Assembly (NCBI RefSeq): GCF_000423665.1
Contig: NZ_AUIK01000009.1
Span: 496,001 to 560,000 of the forward strand
From: Solirubrobacter soli DSM 22325
GTDB lineage: Bacteria > Actinomycetota > Thermoleophilia > Solirubrobacterales > Solirubrobacteraceae
Direction of reading: 5' to 3'
DNA length: 64,000 nt
The position numbers were made by a program, and so were the translations under genes. Numbering within the stretch: the first letter of the stretch is position 1; each line of letters begins with the position of its first letter. The notes below the pieces were generated by a model. That model worked only from the letters and a program-made list of their open reading frames with translations. It was not told the DNA's origin and made no database searches. This document shows positions 1-6,686 of this stretch, piece by piece.

Positions 1-82
1 GCTCGGGATCGAGGCGGAGGGCCTGGCGGCATCCTGCGGGCTCAAGCCGCTCGCGATGCCCACCTTGGCCGCATCGGCATGA
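1..82 (+). CDS. C-terminal end of an unidentified upstream gene (partial)
   Basis: The window opens inside a reading frame that stays open from base 2 to a TGA at 80-82. The last residues read LGIEAEGLAASCGLKPLAMP followed by TLAASA. The TGA overlaps the ATG of the sigma factor gene (ATGA), so the two are probably co-transcribed and translationally coupled. ECF41 sigma genes are known to sit next to carboxymuconolactone decarboxylase, oxidoreductase or epimerase genes, so one of these is a reasonable guess. Too little sequence is visible to assign a family. Confidence 0.5.
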   Translation, partial: LGIEAEGLAASCGLKPLAMPTLAASA

Positions 83-948
83 CCGGCGACCCGTTCGTCA
101 CCCACCGCAGCCTGCTCTTCACGGTCGCCTACGAGATGCTCGGCTCCGCCGCCGACGCGGAGGACGTCGTGCAGGAGACGTGGGTGCGGTGGAACGGGGT
201 CGACCAGGCCGAGGTGCGTGAGCCTCGCGCGTACCTGGTGCGGATCGCCACCCGCCAGGCGTTGAACCGGCTGCGCACGCTGGCCCGCCGGCGCGAGGAC
301 TACCCGGGCGAGTGGCTGCCCGAGCCGCTCCTGACCGTCCCGGACGTGGCGCAGGACGTCGAGCTCGCCGAGAGCGTCTCGATCGCGATGCTCACGGTTC
401 TGGAGACGCTCGGCCCGGTCGAGCGCGCGGTGTTCCTCCTGCACGAGGTCTTCGACGTGCCGTACGAGGAGATCGGGGACGTCGTCGGCAAGAGCACCGT
501 CGCGGTGCGGCAGGTGGCGCACCGGGCGCGCTCGCACGTCGCCGCCCGCCGGCCGCGGATGTCGGTGAGCCGCGCCGAGCAGGAGGAGGCGGTCGAGCGC
601 TTCCGCGTCGCGTTGTCGACGGGCGATCTCGCGGGCCTGATCGACGTGCTCGCGCCCGACGTGCGCATGGTCGCCGACGGCGGCGGCGTCGTGCCCGCGG
701 CCATTCGCCCCATCTCGGGTCCGCGGACCGTGGCCCGCCTGCTGTCGCGGTTCGTCGCGGTCGCGCCCGCGGCGCGGATCGAGGCGACGTGGCTCAACGG
801 CGCTCCCGGGCTGCGGCTCGATCCCGGGGGCGAGTTCGACAGCGCGATCAGCCTCACCGTCGAGGGCGGGCGCATCACCCGCATCTTCACGATCCGCAAC
901 CCGGACAAGCTGGCCGGGCTCGGGCAGGTCGCGGCGCTCAGCCGGTGA
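79..948 (+). CDS. ECF41-family RNA polymerase sigma factor with SnoaL-like C-terminal domain
   Basis: An alternative sigma factor of 289 residues. Region 2 is at about residues 8-75 (DAEDVVQETWVRW) and region 4 at about 105-155. A SnoaL/NTF2-like extension fills residues 165-289. All three hallmarks of family ECF41 are visible: WLPEP in the linker (residues 79-83), DGGG in the extension, and NPDKL near the C-terminus. In ECF41 the extension replaces an anti-sigma factor and both activates and inhibits the sigma factor. The ATG at 79 overlaps the stop of the upstream gene. That gene is the likely regulatory target, because ECF41 factors usually drive one neighbouring oxidoreductase or decarboxylase gene. 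No promoter is visible inside the window. Confidence 0.93.
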   Translation: MTGDPFVTHRSLLFTVAYEMLGSAADAEDVVQETWVRWNGVDQAEVREPRAYLVRIATRQALNRLRTLARRREDYPGEWLPEPLLTVPDVAQDVELAESVSIAMLTVLETLGPVERAVFLLHEVFDVPYEEIGDVVGKSTVAVRQVAHRARSHVAARRPRMSVSRAEQEEAVERFRVALSTGDLAGLIDVLAPDVRMVADGGGVVPAAIRPISGPRTVARLLSRFVAVAPAARIEATWLNGAPGLRLDPGGEFDSAISLTVEGGRITRIFTIRNPDKLAGLGQVAALSR

Positions 949-951
949 CGC

Positions 952-1215
952 TCAGGCGTCGGGGAGGACCGGCCGGGCGCCCCCGCCGTTGTCGACGTCC
1001 GCGAGGCGGCGGACCTCGCGGGCGAGTGCCAGCAGATCGTGAGCCGTCGTCAGGCTCGGCCCGTCAGGCTGCCCCTCGAGCTCGTCGAGGACCGCGCGGA
1101 TGAGGGCGGCCTCGCGGACGTACTGGCTGACGCTGATGCCCTGGGCGTCGGCGGCTCGGCTGATCGCGATGTAGCTGCGATCGGCAAAACGGATGGTGGT
1201 CGCATGCAGAGACAA
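952..1215 (-). CDS. Ribbon-helix-helix DNA-binding protein
   Basis: A small protein of 87 residues. The N-terminal 45 residues fit the CopG/Arc ribbon-helix-helix pattern: a short strand (TTIRFADRSY) followed by two helices around SVSQYVREAALIRAVL. Such proteins act as dimeric repressors or antitoxins. The only possible start in this frame is TTG at 1215; no ATG or GTG lies upstream in frame. No toxin gene is adjacent, so an autonomous regulator is as likely as an orphan antitoxin. It ends 3 bases after the convergent sigma factor gene. Confidence 0.65.
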   Translation of the reverse strand: MSLHATTIRFADRSYIAISRAADAQGISVSQYVREAALIRAVLDELEGQPDGPSLTTAHDLLALAREVRRLADVDNGGGARPVLPDA

Positions 1216-1379
1216 AGCGGTCGAACCCTACTGGACGTATGTTGCTGTGGTCTCCGAGCGGCGGTGGTACGATCGCTATCGCGGTAGCGAATACGCCATC
1301 GTTCAACAAAGCTTTGCCGGTCCGGCCGAACGCCGCGCCGTGCGAGGGCACACCGGGTCTGACCCCCCTGGTGAGTATG

Positions 1380-1408
1380 AGAGCCCCGCCCCCCTCCGGC
1401 GGGGCTCT
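1380..1408 (-). terminator. Hairpin terminator downstream of the TetR gene
   Basis: A perfect 11-bp stem (AGAGCCCCGCC at 1380-1390 with its complement at 1398-1408) encloses a 7-base loop. It begins at the stop codon of the TetR gene (1408-1410) and fits a GC-rich terminator for that transcript. There is no clear U-tract, as is usual in such genomes. Confidence 0.7.
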
Positions 1409-1986
1409 CACATTTCCAGCCCGTCCCGCGCGCTGAAGCTCGGGTACAGCGCGTCGACCACCTGGGCCGGCCACTCCGGCCCCGGTCGCCCGCGCTCGTA
1501 GAAGCGGGTGAAGAAGGAGCCGAACACGGCGTCGGCGGCCAGGTCGATGTCGAGGTCGGCGCGGATCTCGCCGGTCGTCTGACCTTGGCGCAGGATCCTG
1601 CGGAAGCGCTCGACCGCGGGGGTGATCATCTGGGCGCGGGCCGCCTCGAGGATCTCCGGGTGCGACTGCGCCTCGACCAGCACCGTCGCCGTGATCGTGG
1701 GATCGATCCGCTGACGCACCGCCTCGAGCGTGGCGATCAGGTCGGTCCTCGCTGACCCGGTGTCCGGGTCCTGCGCATCGGCGTTCAGGCGCGCGATCGC
1801 CGCGAGCGCGAGCTGCGCCGGCGAGGCGTAGCGGCGGTAGACGGTCGTCTTCGCCACCCCCGCCGCGGCCGCCACGCCCGGCACGGTCATCCGCTGCAGC
1901 CCGCCCTCGAGGAACTGCCGCGTCGCGGCGGTGACGATCGCCTCGTCCACCTCCGGATCGAGCGGCCTACCTGGCGGTCTGGTCAT
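1408..1986 (-). CDS. TetR/AcrR family transcriptional regulator
   Basis: A 192-residue one-component repressor. The N-terminal HTH lies at about residues 12-58, with the typical recognition-helix sequence GVAKTTVYRRYASPAQL. The rest is an all-helical ligand-binding and dimerisation domain of the size usual for the family. The ATG at 1986 is 79 bases from the ATG of a divergent cupin gene. A 9-bp inverted repeat with 20-base spacing (2009-2046) lies in the gap, so it most likely represses itself and the cupin gene. The ligand cannot be told from sequence. Confidence 0.93.
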   Translation of the reverse strand: MTRPPGRPLDPEVDEAIVTAATRQFLEGGLQRMTVPGVAAAAGVAKTTVYRRYASPAQLALAAIARLNADAQDPDTGSARTDLIATLEAVRQRIDPTITATVLVEAQSHPEILEAARAQMITPAVERFRRILRQGQTTGEIRADLDIDLAADAVFGSFFTRFYERGRPGPEWPAQVVDALYPSFSARDGLEM

Positions 1987-2008
1987 GGGCTTGCAATCTA
2001 GGCGGCAA

Positions 2009-2046
2009 TTACGCTACCGTTAGTTTCGATACTGATCGTAGCGTAA
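2009..2046. promoter_or_regulatory. Inverted repeat, probable operator of the TetR/cupin divergent promoter
   Basis: TTACGCTAC (2009-2017) and GTAGCGTAA (2038-2046) are perfect 9-bp inverted arms separated by 20 bases. They lie in the 79-base gap between the divergent TetR and cupin starts, where a TetR operator is expected. The spacer contains CGTTAGTTT, a 9-mer that recurs in another operator-like site at 16190. Confidence 0.55.
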
Positions 2047-2065
2047 ATCCTCCCCGGAGCTTTCC

Positions 2066-2701
<636 letters not shown>

Positions 2702-2709
2702 TTTCACAG

Positions 2710-2734
2710 AAAGCCTCGCGGTTAGCGGGGCTTT
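2710..2734 (+). terminator. Hairpin terminator after tRNA-Arg
   Basis: A 10-bp stem with one G-T wobble (AAAGCCTCGC at 2710-2719 with GCGGGGCTTT at 2725-2734) and a 5-base loop sits 8 bases after the tRNA. A short T-rich stretch follows. This is the expected position for transcription termination of the tRNA. Confidence 0.8.
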
Positions 2735-2771
2735 CGTCGTTTCCGGGCCGCGACGCTCCGCCTAGATCGGG

Positions 2772-2818
2772 GGGTGACGCACGAACGTTCACTGGGCGTG
2801 AACGTTCGTGCGTCACCC
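2772..2818. repeat. 21-bp perfect inverted repeat (intergenic palindrome)
   Basis: The arms at 2772-2792 and 2798-2818 are exactly complementary over 21 bp around a 5-base spacer (TGGGC). Each arm contains the self-complementary octamer GAACGTTC. The element sits in the convergent gap between tRNA-Arg and the LURP-one gene, 38 bases after the tRNA terminator. It could be a bidirectional terminator, a cruciform or REP-like element, or a protein-binding site. No second copy occurs in the window. Confidence 0.8.
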
Positions 2819-2854
2819 TTCCCAAGTCGTGAGGCGCGGAGACGTCGGCTCGCG

Positions 2855-3370
2855 TCAGCCGCGGGTGGTCATCTCGTCCAGCGCGACCGCGACGGCGAGG
2901 AGGAGCGGTTCATCCTCGCCGTCGATGATCTCGATGCCGTAGGTGTCGCGCAGACGGAACCACTTCTTGGAGATCCTGGCCACGACGTCGTCGTCGCGTT
3001 TGATCTCGTACTCGTGGTCGACGACGTTGCCGTGGGCGTTGAGGTCCTCGCCGCCCTCGATGTCGACCTTGAAGCGGTCGCGGATGCCGACGAGCGCCTT
3101 GTGGACCGTGGCGACGGTGCGGCCGTCGCGCTCGATCGCCAGGGTGTCGCGGACGTGGAGCTTGCGCTCCTGGATCTTCGCCACCTCGTTGCCGCTGCGG
3201 TCCTTGAGGATGAACGTGTCGCGGATGCGGAAGGCCTTGCCGTCGACCTTGTAGAGGCGGTCGCCGCGGTCGTCCTCGATCCAGGCGTCGTCGCCGATCG
3301 ACGCGAGCTTCTCGCGCATCTGGAACCGCCGGCCGGCGGGTGCATCGTCGTGGTGGCGGAGGAACCCCAT
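2855..3370 (-). CDS. LURP-one-related / YxjI-like family protein
   Basis: A 171-residue protein with the repeated strand pattern of the LURP-one/phospholipid scramblase-like barrel. Repeating segments such as [40 protein letters not shown] and [13 protein letters not shown] cover almost its full length. The fold is a 12-stranded barrel around a central helix. The bacterial function is poorly known; a lipid-related or stress role is usually guessed. It lies directly downstream of the SHOCT membrane protein gene (13-base gap) on the same strand, so the two are probably one operon, perhaps acting at the membrane. Confidence 0.82.
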   Translation of the reverse strand: MGFLRHHDDAPAGRRFQMREKLASIGDDAWIEDDRGDRLYKVDGKAFRIRDTFILKDRSGNEVAKIQERKLHVRDTLAIERDGRTVATVHKALVGIRDRFKVDIEGGEDLNAHGNVVDHEYEIKRDDDVVARISKKWFRLRDTYGIEIIDGEDEPLLLAVAVALDEMTTRG

Positions 3371-3382
3371 GGCTGCCTCAGG

Positions 3383-3784
3383 TCAGGCGAGCGCCTTCGC
3401 CTTCAACGAAGCGAACTCGGCTTCCGTGATCGCGCCGCTGTCGAGCAGCTCCTTGGCCTTGGCGATCTCGCCGGCCGCGCCGCCGCCACCGCCGTCGGTT
3501 GCGACCGACCGCACGTAGGTGTCGAACTGCTTCTGCGAGGCCTGCATGTCCTGCATGCGCCGCTCGGACATGCCCGAGCCGTTGGCGATCAAGTAGACCA
3601 GCACGCCGAGGAACGGCAGGAAGATCAGGAACACGATCCAGGCGGCCTTCAAGAAGCCCGACATGTCCCGCCGGAACACGTCGCTGAGGATGATGATCAG
3701 AACCCAGATCCACGCGATCCAGAAGAAGAACAGGATCATCGTCCACAAGATGTCCAGGAACGGGTAGTCGGCGGCCAGGGCCAT
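3383..3784 (-). CDS. Small membrane protein with PLDc_N-like segments and a SHOCT domain
   Basis: The chosen ATG (3784) is preceded by GGAG at good spacing; a longer frame to 3859 lacks such a site. The 133-residue product has two strongly hydrophobic segments near residues 10-34 and 42-65, resembling phospholipase D N-terminal transmembrane pairs. A glycine run follows. A C-terminal SHOCT motif (IAKAKELLDSGAITEAEFASLKAKAL) covers about residues 107-132. SHOCT is a short oligomerisation helix pair found at the ends of many membrane proteins. The product probably forms a membrane oligomer and shares an operon with the LURP-one gene. Confidence 0.82.
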   Translation of the reverse strand: MALAADYPFLDILWTMILFFFWIAWIWVLIIILSDVFRRDMSGFLKAAWIVFLIFLPFLGVLVYLIANGSGMSERRMQDMQASQKQFDTYVRSVATDGGGGGAAGEIAKAKELLDSGAITEAEFASLKAKALA

Positions 3785-3843
3785 CGCGTCTTTCTCCTTC
3801 TCGGGGGACCACGACGGATCATCGAGCCGGCTGGATCCCTCCC

Positions 3844-4959
3844 TCAAGGTGGCGTGCATGTGGGTCGCGTGGGTGTGTGCGCGCTGAGCATCGTGTCGGT
3901 GCCTGACACGACCGCGTCGTAGACGTCGGCGGCGCGGCGTTCGCGCAGCAGCGACGTCCCCTGGCCCGCCCAGAGCGAGACGACGTCTGTGCGGCCCTGC
4001 GCGCGGGCCGCGGCGATGACCGGCCGCAGCAGGTAGCTCTGGTAGGGATAGGGCTCGGGCTGCTCGAGCGACGCGGTCAGCCGGTTCGGGACACCCCGGG
4101 CGAGCCGGCCGGTGAACGCGCGGGTCAGGGTCGTCCGGCGGGCGCCCCCGTCGAGCAGGACCGCGCGATGCTCGGGCGTCGTGCCGGACTCCTCGGTGGC
4201 GAGGAACGCCGACCCCAACTGGACGCCTTCGGCGCCCAAGGCCAGCGCCGCGACGACCCCCTGCGCGTCCGCGATCCCGCCCGCCGCGACGACCGGCGCC
4301 CGCACCTCGCTCGCCGCGGTCCGGACGAGCGCGAGCGTCCCGACCAGCGAGTCCTCCACGGGGGCGAGGAACGCGCCGCGATGGCCGCCCGCCTCGTAGC
4401 CGGACGCGACGATCGCGTCGACGCCGGCCTCGTCCAGCGCGACGGCTTCGTCGGGCGTCGTCGCGGTGCCGATCGTGCGGATGCCGGCGGCACGGAAGTC
4501 AGTCAGCACGCGGTCGTCGGGCACCCCGAAGACGAAGCTGAACACGGGCGGCCGGGCGGCCAGCACCGCCGATGCCTGCTCCTCGAACGTCGGCGAGAAC
4601 CGCTCCGGGAACTCCGGAGCGTCGACGCCGAACTCGTCATACAACGGCTGCAACCGCGCGACGGCGGCGTCGAACCGCGAGCGCGTCATCGACGCCTCGT
4701 CCAGGTCGTGCGTGGACACCCACAGGTTCAGTGCGAACACACCCGCGGCACGCGAGCGCAACTCGGCGCCGACCGCGGCGATCCCGTCGGGTTCGAGATG
4801 GTGCACGCCGAACGAGCCGAGACCACCGCAGCGCGCGACCGCCGAAGCCAGTGCGACGCTCGACAGCCCGCCGCCGAACGGCCCTTGGATGATCGGATGG
4901 CTGAGCCTGAGCAGCTCGGTGAGGCGTGTGCGCGGCCAGGAGGCGAGTGGGGAGGACAT
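3844..4959 (-). CDS. Nitronate monooxygenase (2-nitropropane dioxygenase family)
   Basis: An FMN-dependent TIM-barrel enzyme of about 371 residues that oxidises alkyl nitronates. The N-terminus has the family motif SHPIIQGPFGGG with VARCGGLGSFG. The phosphate-binding region PVVAAGGIADAQGVVAALALGAEGVQLGSAFL is complete, and the GYEAGGHRG segment matches the conserved catalytic stretch. The ATG at 4959 (MSSPLASW) was preferred over an upstream in-frame ATG at 5037 that would run across the divergent HxlR start. The divergent arrangement with an HxlR regulator suggests inducible expression, as is common for nitronate or quinone detoxification genes. Confidence 0.9.
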   Translation of the reverse strand: MSSPLASWPRTRLTELLRLSHPIIQGPFGGGLSSVALASAVARCGGLGSFGVHHLEPDGIAAVGAELRSRAAGVFALNLWVSTHDLDEASMTRSRFDAAVARLQPLYDEFGVDAPEFPERFSPTFEEQASAVLAARPPVFSFVFGVPDDRVLTDFRAAGIRTIGTATTPDEAVALDEAGVDAIVASGYEAGGHRGAFLAPVEDSLVGTLALVRTAASEVRAPVVAAGGIADAQGVVAALALGAEGVQLGSAFLATEESGTTPEHRAVLLDGGARRTTLTRAFTGRLARGVPNRLTASLEQPEPYPYQSYLLRPVIAAARAQGRTDVVSLWAGQGTSLLRERRAADVYDAVVSGTDTMLSAHTPTRPTCTPP

Positions 4960-4973
4960 GGCGATCACCGTAG

Positions 4974-5021
4974 GTAACCAGTAACCCACATGCAACCAAC
5001 TGCCGGTTGCCCCCTGGTAAC
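4974..5021. promoter_or_regulatory. Divergent promoter region with repeated GTAAC elements
   Basis: The 71-base gap between the nitronate monooxygenase and HxlR starts holds three GTAAC words (4974-4978, 4981-4985, 5017-5021), two of them 7 bases apart, and a CCGGTTGC-like element. Repeated short words between a regulator and its divergent target are typical operator arrangements. Binding by the HxlR protein is inferred. Confidence 0.4.
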
Positions 5022-5030
5022 TTTCTGTGC

Positions 5031-5387
5031 ATGCCATCCACGCCGGTCAAGTACCGCCCGAGCCGCGTCGCGCCGCCGCCGACGGAGTGCCCGTTGACCG
5101 AGTGCATGTCGCTGCTCGGCGGCGCGTGGACGCCGAACATCGTCTGGTACCTGCGCGAAGGGCCACGCCGCTTCAACGAACTGCGCGGCGACATCGACGG
5201 CGTCTCGGGCAAGGTGCTCTCGGCGCGGCTGAAGCGGCTCGCCGAGGACGGCATCGTCACCCGCACCGTCATGCCGACCACGCCGCCGTCGGTCGAGTAC
5301 GAGCTGACCGAGCTCGGCCGTGAGCTGCTGCCCGCCGTCGACGCGATCGTCGAGGTCGGGCGCCGCCTCAAGACGCGACACGCCTGA
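5031..5387 (+). CDS. HxlR-family winged-helix transcriptional regulator
   Basis: A 118-residue HxlR-type regulator. Family features are the N-terminal cysteines (TECPLTECMSLLGGAWTPNIVWYL), the recognition region RRFNELRGDIDGVSGKVLSARLKRL and the wing VEYELTELGRELLP. Members respond to quinones, aldehydes or oxidants, often through the N-terminal cysteine. The ATG at 5031 was chosen over a TTG at 5007; no Shine-Dalgarno sequence is visible, so the mRNA may be leaderless. It is divergent from the nitronate monooxygenase gene, its probable target, and abuts the next gene (TGA directly before ATG). Confidence 0.9.
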   Translation: MPSTPVKYRPSRVAPPPTECPLTECMSLLGGAWTPNIVWYLREGPRRFNELRGDIDGVSGKVLSARLKRLAEDGIVTRTVMPTTPPSVEYELTELGRELLPAVDAIVEVGRRLKTRHA

Positions 5388-6020
5388 ATGAACCTGGACT
5401 GGCTGCTGGCGACGCCGATCGCGCACCGCGGACTCCACGACGTCGCGAACGGGCGACCCGAGAACTCCCGCGAGGCGTTCGTCCACGCGGCGGAGCGCGG
5501 CTTCCCGATCGAGCTCGACGTCCAACTCGTCGCGGGCAAGCTCCTGGTCGCGCACGACCCCATCCGCGAGGAGACCGACGCGCCGACCCTCCAGGACGTG
5601 CTCGCGGACGTCGGCGGGCGCGTGCCACTGCTCATCGACCTCAAGTCGGCCAACCGCGCGGCGCTCGCCCGCGCGATCGCGCCGGCGCTCGAGGGCTACG
5701 CCGGCCACGTGGCACTGCAGGACTTCAACCCGCTCTCGCTCGCGGTGCTCCGGCGCGCCGCCTACCCGCGCGGGCAGATCTCCGGCCGCCTGGACCCCGC
5801 GCCGGCGCTCATCCGCCCGCTCGCTCGCGCGATGCCCACGAACGCCCTCCTGCGCCCCGCCTTCATGAACGTCGAGCTCGCCGCGCTGCCGAGCCGCGCG
5901 ACATCGTTCTGGCGCCGCCGCGGCATGCCCTTGCTGGCTTGGACGATCAGGACGCCCGAAGAGGCCAGGCGCGCCGCGGCGGTCGCCGACAACTACCTGT
6001 TCTCCGGCTTCATCCCTTAG
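5388..6020 (+). CDS. Glycerophosphodiester phosphodiesterase family protein
   Basis: A 210-residue single-domain GDPD enzyme, short for the family. The catalytic and metal-binding motifs are present: IAHRG near residue 12, PENSREAF near 25, ELDVQ near 43 and AHDP near 54. A DLKSANRAAL segment corresponds to the conserved mid-barrel strand. It hydrolyses glycerophosphodiesters to glycerol 3-phosphate and an alcohol. No signal peptide is seen, so it is probably cytoplasmic. Its ATG directly follows the HxlR stop, implying one transcript. The 3' end overlaps the convergent Rieske gene by 11 bases. Confidence 0.88.
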   Translation: MNLDWLLATPIAHRGLHDVANGRPENSREAFVHAAERGFPIELDVQLVAGKLLVAHDPIREETDAPTLQDVLADVGGRVPLLIDLKSANRAALARAIAPALEGYAGHVALQDFNPLSLAVLRRAAYPRGQISGRLDPAPALIRPLARAMPTNALLRPAFMNVELAALPSRATSFWRRRGMPLLAWTIRTPEEARRAAAVADNYLFSGFIP

Positions 6021-6648
6021 GCAGCGGCGCGGTCGAGGGCCGGGCGGGGTACAGGAAGCGGCCGAGGCCGTCGAGCGCCTCGCCGGGGTCGCGCGGCGAG
6101 AAGCGCTCGAGCTCGTTGTTGACGCTGAAGCGCGGGCCGATCTCGAGCTCGCCCGCCCGAACGCGCGTGAGGAACCGGTCGAGCGGCCGCGGCGGCGGAC
6201 CGCCGATGCGGATGCCGCGGAAGTCGTAGACGCCGCCGTGGCACGGGCACACGAACGACCGCGAGGCGTCGAAGTAGTTCACCGGGCACCCGATGTGGGC
6301 GCAGCGCGTGCTGATCGCGACGAAGCGGTTCCACTCATCGAGCGGCTCCGTGTCGATCTCGGGGTTGCGCCGGCGGACGAACGCGATCGACCTCGCCGCC
6401 TCGCCGATCGGGTCGGTCGTGAGCCGGATCACGCGTGGCACGTAGGTGGTGTCGGTGAAGTCGCCGGCCGGGCCGACCGGCTGCCACATCACCGGTTGGC
6501 GCTCGAAGCCCGGGCCGAGGGCGAAGCCGATGGCCGGGAGCGCGACCGCGGACGCGGCGACCGCGCCCGCGGCGTAGGCAGTGCCGGTCATGAACCGGCG
6601 GCGCGTCACGGTCTCGCCCGCGAACGCGCCTGGGAGTCGTTGATCCAT
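6010..6648 (-). CDS. Rieske iron-sulfur protein (cytochrome bc-type complex subunit), Tat-exported
   Basis: A 212-residue Rieske [2Fe-2S] protein. The cluster ligands are complete: C116 and H118 in CAHIGC and C134 and H137 in CPCHGG, with the disulfide partners C121 and C136. A twin-arginine signal (TRRRFMTG) and a hydrophobic stretch lie at residues 15-45, typical of bc1/menaquinol-cytochrome c reductase Rieske subunits. The DTEPLDEWNRFVAISTRCAH region resembles actinobacterial QcrA/PetA. No cytochrome b or c1 gene is visible nearby, so it is an isolated copy. The start codon sits inside a 13-bp inverted repeat (6645-6675) and there is no clear ribosome-binding site. Confidence 0.9.
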   Translation of the reverse strand: MDQRLPGAFAGETVTRRRFMTGTAYAAGAVAASAVALPAIGFALGPGFERQPVMWQPVGPAGDFTDTTYVPRVIRLTTDPIGEAARSIAFVRRRNPEIDTEPLDEWNRFVAISTRCAHIGCPVNYFDASRSFVCPCHGGVYDFRGIRIGGPPPRPLDRFLTRVRAGELEIGPRFSVNNELERFSPRDPGEALDGLGRFLYPARPSTAPLPKG

Positions 6649-6675
6649 GTCTACTACAGAAGGTAGTAGACATGG
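6645..6675. promoter_or_regulatory. 13-bp inverted repeat over the Rieske start codon
   Basis: CCATGTCTACTAC (6645-6657) and GTAGTAGACATGG (6663-6675) are perfect 13-bp arms separated by AGAAG. The element lies across the ATG of the Rieske gene and just downstream of the large secreted-protein gene. TACTAC/GTAGTA half-sites resemble BlaI/MecI-type operators (TACTACA-N2-TGTAGTA), although the spacing here is one base longer. As RNA it would form a hairpin that hides the start codon. Confidence 0.65.
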
Positions 6676-6686
6676 ATGAGACGAGC

